A stretch of DNA of 64,000 nt from Pseudomonas bharatica CSV86. GTDB lineage: Bacteria; Pseudomonadota; Gammaproteobacteria; Pseudomonadales; Pseudomonadaceae. The notes below the pieces were generated by a model, which worked only from the letters and a program-made list of their open reading frames with translations, did no database searches and had not been told where the DNA came from. The stretch lies in contig NZ_AMWJ02000002.1 in assembly GCF_000319305.2 (NCBI RefSeq), positions 62,001-126,000 of the forward strand. The letters are read 5' to 3'. The translations under genes were made by a program, and so were the position numbers. Shown here in pieces: positions 55,909 to 64,000 of this stretch; position 1 is the first letter of the stretch; each line of letters starts with the position of its first letter.

Positions 55909-56742
55909 ATGTCCAAATCCTACTTCGCCCCTCACGGCGGGCACCCGGCTCAGACCGAGCTGCTGACAGACCGTGCGATGTTCACCGAGGCCTATGCCGT
56001 CATTCCCAAGGGCGTGATGCGCGATATCGTCACCAGCCACCTGCCCTTCTGGGACAAGATGCGCATGTGGGTCATCGCCCGCCCGCTGTCCGGCTTCGCC
56101 GAAACCTTCTCCCAGTACATCGTCGAGGTGGCCCCGGAAGGCGGCAGCGAGCGTCCTGAACTGGACAAGAACGCCGAAGCGGTGCTGTTCGTCGTCGAGG
56201 GTGAAGTCGATATCACCCTGCAGGGCAAGAACTACACGCTCAAGCCGGGTGGCTACGCCTTCATCCCGCCGGCGGCCGAATGGAGCCTGCGCAACAACAG
56301 CAAGGCCAATGTCACCTTCCACTGGATCCGCAAGCACTACGAAGCCGTGGAAGGCCTGCCGCACCCGGAAGCGTTCGTCACCAACGAGCAGGACATCACC
56401 CCGATCCCGATGCCGGGTACCGACGGCGCCTGGGTCACCACCCGCTTCGTCGACATGGCGGACATGCGTCACGACATGCACGTCAACATCGTTACCTTCC
56501 AGCCGGGCGGCGTGATTCCGTTCGCCGAAACCCACGTCATGGAGCACGGCCTGTACGTGCTCGAAGGCAAGGCGGTGTATCGCCTGAACCAGGACTGGGT
56601 GGAAGTGGAAGCCGGCGACTTCATGTGGCTGCGCGCCTTCTGCCCGCAGGCCTGCTACTCCGGTGGCCCTGGCCCGTTCCGCTACCTGCTGTACAAGGAT
56701 GTGAACCGCAACGTGCACCTGACGCTGAACCCGAAGCGTTGA
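55909..56742 (+). CDS. allE: (S)-Ureidoglycine aminohydrolase
   Basis: 277-residue bicupin. YFAPHGGHPAQTELLTDRAM is typical of the N-terminus, and cupin motifs occur twice (AEAVLFVVEGEVDITLQGKN and THVMEHGLYVLEGKAVYRLN; metal ligands in the second). It releases ammonia from (S)-ureidoglycine to form (S)-ureidoglycolate in purine/allantoin breakdown. No other allantoin genes are in view. A terminator follows. Confidence 0.9.
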   Translation: MSKSYFAPHGGHPAQTELLTDRAMFTEAYAVIPKGVMRDIVTSHLPFWDKMRMWVIARPLSGFAETFSQYIVEVAPEGGSERPELDKNAEAVLFVVEGEVDITLQGKNYTLKPGGYAFIPPAAEWSLRNNSKANVTFHWIRKHYEAVEGLPHPEAFVTNEQDITPIPMPGTDGAWVTTRFVDMADMRHDMHVNIVTFQPGGVIPFAETHVMEHGLYVLEGKAVYRLNQDWVEVEAGDFMWLRAFCPQACYSGGPGPFRYLLYKDVNRNVHLTLNPKR

Positions 56743-56770
56743 GTGACGTCGGGCTCGCAGCCTGAATGAG

Positions 56771-56800
56771 AAAGCCCGCCGGTGGATGGCGGGCTTTTTT
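56771..56800 (+). terminator. Rho-independent terminator of allE
   Basis: AAAGCCCGCC ... GGCGGGCTTT followed by a T-run. Confidence 0.88.
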
Positions 56801-56813
56801 ATGGGTGTCTGTG

Positions 56814-56914
56814 AGGGCCTCATCGCCGACAACGCCGGCTCCCACAAGGTTTGCGGTGCACACAAAACCTGTGGGAGCTGCGGTTCGGCGCTCCGACTTG
56901 CCAGCGATGAGGCC
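56814..56914. repeat. REP pair with divergent tips
   Basis: GGGCCTCATCGCCGACAACG at the left and a right copy whose tip is replaced by CGGTTCGGCGCTCCGA (56881-56896), the same 16 bases as in 33052-33067. It lies between convergent allE and the LysR gene. Confidence 0.8.
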
Positions 56915-56929
56915 GTCGAGGTCAACCAC

Positions 56930-57805
56930 TCATTCCTGATCCAGCAACCCCGCCAGCACCACCCCCAATTCCTTCACCATCGGCTCCGCCGTCGGCCGGT
57001 GCACTACAACGATCTCGTAGCTGTCCACCACCGGCAGCCCGTCCTTTGCCCCAAGAACCCGATGGTCTGCGGTGACTGCCCGCGGAGGCAGCAGGCTGAT
57101 GCCCATCCCGTCCGCCACTGCCGCCTGGATTCCGCTGAGGCTGGAGCTGGTGAACGCGATCCGCCAACGCCGACCGAGGCCCTCCACGGCGTTGATGATT
57201 TCGTCGCGGTACAAGCCCCGGGGCGGGAAGGTCACCAGCGGAATCGGGTCCAGTTCCAAGGCTGGATTCTTCGCACTGTCGATCCATGACAGTTCTTCCG
57301 ACCAACTGGCCACCCCTTCCCTACCGTTGCGCCGTTGCTTCAATAGCACCAGGTCCAGCTCGCCGTTGTCGTAGCTCTGGGCGATGTCCCGGCACAGGCC
57401 ACTGGCGACTTCCAGCTTGACCTCGGGGTGCTTGCGGTTGAAGGCGGACAAGGCCTTGGTGGTGCGGCCGCCAACGAAATCCTCCGGCACGCCCAAACGC
57501 ACGGTAACGCCTACGGTTGCACCGGCCAGGGCTTCGAGCATCTGGTCGTTGAGCGCCAGCATGTGCCGGGCATAGCCGAGCAGGGTCTGGCCGGCATCGG
57601 TGGGCAGCACGTCGCGGTTGCCGCGTTCAAGCAGGCGGTGGCCGACCATGTCTTCCAGGCGGCGGACCTTCTGGCTGATGGTGGATTGAGTGGAGTGCAG
57701 GCGCGAGGCGGCTGTGGTGAAACTGCCGCAGTCGGCGACCACCACGATCGCGCGCAGCAGATCGAGATCGAACAGGGTTCTAGCGGGTTTCGCAATGGCA
57801 GGCAT
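56930..57805 (-). CDS. LysR-family transcriptional regulator
   Basis: 291 residues with the HTH at LDLLRAIVVVADCGSFTTAA and LHSTQSTISQKVRRLEDMVG, then a periplasmic-binding-protein-like sensor (VTVRLGVPEDFVGGRTTKAL). Convergent with allE. Target not evident; homologues of this shape often control transporters or catabolic genes. The ribosome site is weak. Confidence 0.88.
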   Translation of the reverse strand: MPAIAKPARTLFDLDLLRAIVVVADCGSFTTAASRLHSTQSTISQKVRRLEDMVGHRLLERGNRDVLPTDAGQTLLGYARHMLALNDQMLEALAGATVGVTVRLGVPEDFVGGRTTKALSAFNRKHPEVKLEVASGLCRDIAQSYDNGELDLVLLKQRRNGREGVASWSEELSWIDSAKNPALELDPIPLVTFPPRGLYRDEIINAVEGLGRRWRIAFTSSSLSGIQAAVADGMGISLLPPRAVTADHRVLGAKDGLPVVDSYEIVVVHRPTAEPMVKELGVVLAGLLDQE

Positions 57806-57850
57806 GGGGGCATTTACAGAATGAATGACCCCCGAGGTTTTAGCATGCCC

Positions 57851-58291
57851 TCAGGCTGCCGGCGAGCCTTGCAGGAACATCTGCCGTTCGGCATCGCGGC
57901 GCTTGACCATGCCGATATCCGGCCGCCCCCGGACCTGAATCCATTTGGAAAACTCCGCCGCCGCGCGTTCGAAATCGCTGGCGTTGACGTGGCGCAGCAG
58001 GATCGAGTTGCGCAGACGCGCCAGGCCGTAATCGAACACCAGCAGCAGGAGCGCGTCCCATTGGCCCTGGCTGACCGGGACCGTCAGCATCCCGGCCAGT
58101 TGCGTCTCGAAACGGCCAATCTCGTGTTCCAGCTTGGCCTCGGCCTCGGGCTGGGTGATCTCCATGCCCTCGCTGACATCGCCATAGTGGGCATAACCGA
58201 TGAACCACAGGCCGCTGACATCCTGGCGGGCCTTGAGGGTCAGTCCGTTGCGGCGTTTGATCAGGTCCAGGCCCGTCGGGGACAGTCGCAT
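57851..58291 (-). CDS. GH24 lysozyme-like protein lacking the catalytic Glu
   Basis: 146 residues aligning with phage-type (T4) lysozymes: LDLIKRRNGLTLKARQDVSG, LWFIGYAHYGDVSEGMEIT, SQGQWDALLLLVFDYG and KRRDAERQMFL. The essential Glu of the EGL motif is Asn15 here (RNGL), and the active-site Thr region reads WFIGYAH; the Asp of ARQD remains. Probably no muramidase activity. No holin, spanin or phage gene nearby, so a domesticated single gene. GGAG precedes the ATG. Confidence 0.75.
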   Translation of the reverse strand: MRLSPTGLDLIKRRNGLTLKARQDVSGLWFIGYAHYGDVSEGMEITQPEAEAKLEHEIGRFETQLAGMLTVPVSQGQWDALLLLVFDYGLARLRNSILLRHVNASDFERAAAEFSKWIQVRGRPDIGMVKRRDAERQMFLQGSPAA

Positions 58292-58398
58292 GTGCCAGCT
58301 CCTTGCATGAAGTGAAGGACAACGTCGGGCAAGACTACTTCAGTCATGGCGTCCAGTGATAGCACTTAGCTGCTACTGAATGCCGCACGCCTGACGCG

Positions 58399-60416
58399 TC
58401 AGAAGCTCACCTTCACCCCCACATACCCGGTACGTCCCGGTGCCGGCTCGTAGTAGCGTCCGCCGCTGTCATTGATCCGCAGGTTGTCGTAGTAGCGACG
58501 GTCCGTCAGGTTATCCAGCCCTACATAGGGTTCCAGGTTTTCCGCCCAGCCCTTGAGCTGCATGCCCAGGCGCAGGTTGACCAGCGCATAGCCACCGACC
58601 CGTGCGGTATTACCGCTGTCGGCGTACTGGCGGTCGAACACCGAGGTGTTCAGGCGTGCATACCAGTTGTCACGGCTGTAGGAAACTTCACCGAACAGGC
58701 TTTGCACGGGAATACCGGGCAGGCGATTGCCGTCGGCATTTTCGAAACTGCGGTAGGTGTAGTCGTTGAGGCTGTAGGCCGTGCTGACCTGCCAGTGTTC
58801 GTCCGGCTGCCAGCGCGCGCTGAGTTCCAGGCCGTCGCGGCGGGTCGAACCGGCGTTGCGGTAGAACGTGCGGCCATCGACGTAGGGCACCAGTTCGTCA
58901 CGGGTATCGATGCGATACACCACGGCTTCGTAACGCCAATGCGCAGTTTCGCCCTTGAAACCGACCTCCTGGTTAAGCGCCTCCGCCGGTTCCAGGCTGC
59001 TGTTGAAACCACCACCATTGGGATTGGCCAGTTCGCTGACAGTCGGCGTCTCGAAGGAAGTAGCGACGCGGGCGTAGATCGTGTGGGACGGATCCAGGCG
59101 ATAACTGAGACCAACGCTGTAGTTGAGGTCACGCAGGTTGCGCTTGCCGGAGTCGTCACCATCACGCAGGTAGTGATCGTCCACGCTCAGGCGTACGGTG
59201 TCGTGGCGCAGGCCCAGGCTGAGTAACCAGTTCTCGCCAAGCTCGGTGCGGTTTTCCACGAACAGACCGAGGCTGCGGGCCTCTTCACGTTGACGGGAGG
59301 TCAGCGCACCCTTCTCGCCCCCGAGGATATTGTTGTTGCGATCACGGTCGTCGCGCAGGGATTCCAGGTCGCCCCCGAACGTGAACCAGTGCTTGAGGCC
59401 GAACCAGTCGGCGACATGGGTGTAGTTGGCACCGGCGCCGGCGAACAACCGCTCATAGCTGGTCTGGCCGTTGGCGGCCAATGGCAGGCGATTCTCGAAA
59501 TCCCGTTGACCGACATAGCTGCGGATCTGGTAGGTATCTTCTCCAAGCGGCTGTCCGTCCCACACCAGCGACAAACGCTGCTGCCTGATGCGCTCGTCGG
59601 AATCGAAGCTCAGGCTTTGCGGACGGGCCTGGTTGCGGTCGGCACGAACCTGCCCCAGGGTCAACCCGCCCGGGTCCTCCGAGCGGTTATCGAGAGCGTG
59701 CAGGGTCAACGCCAGGCGCCCCGTTTCGCCCCACCAGCGCAGCTTGCCGGTGAGGTTGTTGGCCTCGCTGGTGGCATGCTGGCGATAACCGTCGGACTGG
59801 GTCGAGCTGACAGCGGCCAGGGCGCCGAAATTGCCCTCGGTGCCGCTGGCTTCCACGCTCTGCCGGCGGAAACCGTAGCTACCGACGCTGACATCGCCGG
59901 ACACACCGGGTGGTCGCCCGGCTCGCGGGTCTCGATCGCCAGCACCCCGCCCGCGCCGTTGCCGTAGAGCACGGCAGCCGGTCCGCGCAGCACTTCCATG
60001 CGCTCGACCAGGCCCAGGTCGAAGCCGTCCAGTTCGGTCTGGCCATCGGGCATGGTCAGCGGTACGCCATCGACCAGCACGCGAATGCCGCGCACGCCGA
60101 AGCTGGAGCGCGAGCCGAAACCGCGGATCGCCGGGCGCAGCCCTTGGGCGGCGTTGTAGCGGCTTTGCACCACAACCCCCGGCACGCCGGAGAGCAGGTT
60201 GCCGAGGGTCAGCGCCTGTTCGCCGCGACTGTCGGCGGCATCGACCACGCTGGCGGACAATGCGGCCTGGGCCCACTCGTCGCCGGTGCGCGTGGCGCTG
60301 ATCACCACGGGATCGACATCGACAGCGGTATCGGCCAAGGCGCCGGTACTGGTGAGCAGTAGCGCACCCAGGGCGGCGCAGCGGTGTGCGGCGCGTTGCC
60401 GCTCGTTGTCATTCAT
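58399..60416 (-). pseudogene. pqqU: PqqU-like TonB-dependent receptor, frameshifted
   Basis: Pairs closely with E. coli PqqU (YncD): IRGFGSRSSFGVRGIRVLVD, MPDGQTELDGFDLGLVERME, LRGPAAVLYGNGAGGV, RSEDPGGLTLGQ, FYRNAGSTRRDGLEL and GGRYYEPAPGRTGYVGVKVSF. PqqU imports the redox cofactor PQQ. It ends in the classic barrel Phe. One added base at the CC 59906-59907 joins EPGDHPG to VSGDVSVGSYGF and gives 672 residues. Signal peptide present (ALLLTSTGALA). It lies on the same strand as a PQQ-dependent dehydrogenase. Confidence 0.85.
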
Positions 60417-60493
60417 AAGGCTTTCCATCCGGTCCCGCACAAAGGGGCTGAGTGGACCATAAACCGGCGGTTGGGCATAGGGCTATCAGGCTT

Positions 60494-60525
60494 GGGGCTG
60501 GGGGTTGGGGGACTTGGGTTGGGGG
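60494..60525 (+). other. G-run cluster (possible G-quadruplex)
   Basis: Five runs of three to five G within 32 bases, about 80 bases upstream of the pqqU start and on the opposite strand. Confidence 0.4.
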
Positions 60526-60551
60526 TCGAAAGTAGGAGTGTCAGAGCGATT

Positions 60552-60575
60552 TTGGGGCTGCTTTGCAGCCCCAAG
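60552..60575. terminator. Hairpin after the porin gene
   Basis: TTGGGGCTGC / GCAGCCCCAA, an inverted repeat with a three-base loop, just after the stop codon of the channel gene. No T-tract. Confidence 0.5.
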
Positions 60576-60580
60576 GGATC

Positions 60581-61441
60581 TCAATAGAAATACGCCAGCC
60601 TGAACTGCAACGAATTATCGATCTTCACGCCCTCGCGCACCGAGGTGTCGTGCATCACCTGCCCCATCACCTGCAACTGCTTGTTGACCATGGTCGCCAC
60701 GGTGAAGCCGACGGTTCCATTGTCACGGCTGGTGGCCAGGGTCACGCCATCCAGGGTCTCGCGGCCGCCCCAGTTGTGCCGGTAGGTGAGCGCCGCATAG
60801 GTGTCCTGGGTGAAGTTGTAGCGAAGGTGATTGTGCAGTTGCAGCAGCGTGTCCTTTTTCGCATCGGTGGAGCGCTGGTCCTGGTAGAACTCGGCCTCGG
60901 CGATCACATCCCAGGTGATCCGCTCCGTCAGGCCCTTGATGTAGCCGACCTGGAAATCCACCGCCCAGCGGTTGTTGCTGAGTGCGAAGCCTTCGTTCTT
61001 GTCGCTGCCGGTCGGCGCGGTGAAGAACACCGACCAACCCAGGTGCTCGTTGCGCTCCAGGTCGCCGATGGTCCACAGCGTACCGCCGAAGGTGATGTCG
61101 CCGAGCCCGGAATTCTTCGTATGGGTCGCACCGATATCCTGCTGGCCGAAGGGGATGACGATCTGCGGGTCCCAGGTGTAGCCGGTACCGAAGAAGTCCG
61201 TGAAGTGGATCAGGCGCAGGACGCCCACCGTCATGTCCAGGTCAAGATCGTCGGCGACCTTCTTGCCGCCGGAATAGACCTTGTCGCCCCGCGGGTTCTG
61301 TTGATAGAGCACCACCACATCGGTGCCCTTGGGCAGCGCAATGTAATCACCGGGGTCGGGTTTGACATCGGCCAGGGCCGTGCAGGTAGCGCCGAACAGT
61401 GTGAGGCCGAGCGCAAGGGCCGGGGCGTTGAAGCTCTTCAT
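60581..61441 (-). CDS. Outer-membrane channel, MetA phenol-degradation family
   Basis: 286 residues. Signal peptide MKSFNAPALALGLTLFGATC ... ALA-DVK, then a beta-barrel of the Phenol_MetA_deg type (DITFGGTLWTIGDLERNEHL, FFTAPTGSDKNEG, NGTVGFTVATMVNK), ending in aromatic LAYFY. These are thought to let hydrophobic or aromatic substrates cross the outer membrane. Located between the dehydrogenase and pqqU, it probably serves substrate uptake for the pathway (inference). Confidence 0.8.
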   Translation of the reverse strand: MKSFNAPALALGLTLFGATCTALADVKPDPGDYIALPKGTDVVVLYQQNPRGDKVYSGGKKVADDLDLDMTVGVLRLIHFTDFFGTGYTWDPQIVIPFGQQDIGATHTKNSGLGDITFGGTLWTIGDLERNEHLGWSVFFTAPTGSDKNEGFALSNNRWAVDFQVGYIKGLTERITWDVIAEAEFYQDQRSTDAKKDTLLQLHNHLRYNFTQDTYAALTYRHNWGGRETLDGVTLATSRDNGTVGFTVATMVNKQLQVMGQVMHDTSVREGVKIDNSLQFRLAYFY

Positions 61442-61524
61442 GATGGACTCTCGTTGTTGTTTTTGTTGGCGTGCAGAGCCCCGGACGGCCCCGTTTCCGG
61501 GGTCGCCTGGGTAATGAATCGAAC

Positions 61525-63642
<2,118 letters not shown>

Positions 63643-63810
63643 GTGTTTCGGACTCCAGCGACACATTTATTGTTGTTATGCGCCCGCAAGGCAGCCTGCC
63701 CCGCAGGCCAAGCATTAGCAGGCTCTGCACTACGCAGGAGTATTAGAAGTCGTGCTGCAAGGCGGCGCTTGACTGTCACCGCCAACGCAGTTGGCATTTC
63801 TTGCCAGTGC

Positions 63811-64000
63811 CTACAGCTGGAAGGCGTGTGCCCGGTAATCCCGGGGCGAAACCTCGAACTGGCGCTTGAACGCGCGGCTGAAATGGGCGACATCGACGAA
63901 GCCCCACTTGAAGGCGATCTGGGTGATCGACTGGCTGCGCAGGGTGTGGCAACACAGGTCATGGGCCACTTTCGTCAGACGGGTCCGAAGGATATAGCGC
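63811..64000 (-). CDS. AraC-family regulator, 3' end only
   Basis: The last ~63 codons of a gene that runs off the right edge: SQSITQIAFKWGFVDVAHFS followed by RAFKRQFEVSPRDYRAHAF, the second HTH and signature of AraC/XylS proteins. By position it may control the dehydrogenase below it. Confidence 0.85.
   Translation of the reverse strand, partial: RYILRTRLTKVAHDLCCHTLRSQSITQIAFKWGFVDVAHFSRAFKRQFEVSPRDYRAHAFQL

Overview
This window is GC-rich, gene-dense chromosome of a Pseudomonas, most likely of the P. putida/P. fluorescens lineage. The clues are dozens of P. putida-type REP hairpins between genes, a LigD/Ku non-homologous end-joining locus with its usual P. putida neighbours, a Pseudomonas metallothionein, an AaaA-like autotransporter peptidase and PQQ-linked alcohol oxidation. 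I see no rRNA, tRNA, CRISPR array, phage or insertion sequence.

Layout. 1-2.2 kb: start of a delta-60 repeat protein, a SulP anion transporter and a REP cluster. 2.3-9.3 kb: metY, then an operon for a flavin amine/amino-acid oxidase, a 2-keto-acid decarboxylase and an exported TPR protein. 9.5-15.7 kb: small secreted protein, topB, methyltransferase, glyoxalase-like gene, TonB siderophore receptor. 15.9-20.9 kb: a two-component 4-hydroxyphenylacetate 3-hydroxylase facing an aldehyde dehydrogenase, then a LysR regulator. Oxidase, decarboxylase, dehydrogenase and hydroxylase together could take tyrosine to 3,4-dihydroxyphenylacetate (inference). 20.9-33 kb: HPP-CBS protein, an ECF sigma/anti-sigma pair, ppnN, Bcr-type MFS, XRE-cupin regulator, DASS transporter, EamA exporter and several small conserved proteins. 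33-45 kb: a stress and DNA-repair island (ClpP-like protease, metallothionein, ligD, a four-gene overlapping cassette, ku, a small Cys-rich protein, a KGG stress protein). 45.4-46.5 kb: copper chaperone and SCO1. 46.8-53.6 kb: WYL regulator, a protein with a nuclease-like motif and glycine zippers, and a giant AAA+ ATPase carrying about 900 residues of LRV-type repeats. 53.8-58.3 kb: autotransporter aminopeptidase, ureidoglycine aminohydrolase, LysR, degenerate lysozyme-like protein. 58.4-64 kb: a PqqU-like TonB receptor, outer-membrane channel, PQQ- and haem-containing alcohol dehydrogenase and part of an AraC regulator.

The strongest candidate for an undescribed system is the 46.8-53.6 kb operon. 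It has its own WYL regulator with a perfect 17-bp palindrome upstream.

A strong caution applies. Eleven genes are broken by twelve frameshifts, and every one is repaired by adding a single G or C inside a short G/C run. This uniform pattern points to base-calling or assembly error rather than decay. These genes are typed as pseudogene because they do not read through as given, but most are probably intact in the organism; lengths quoted for them are for the repaired frames.
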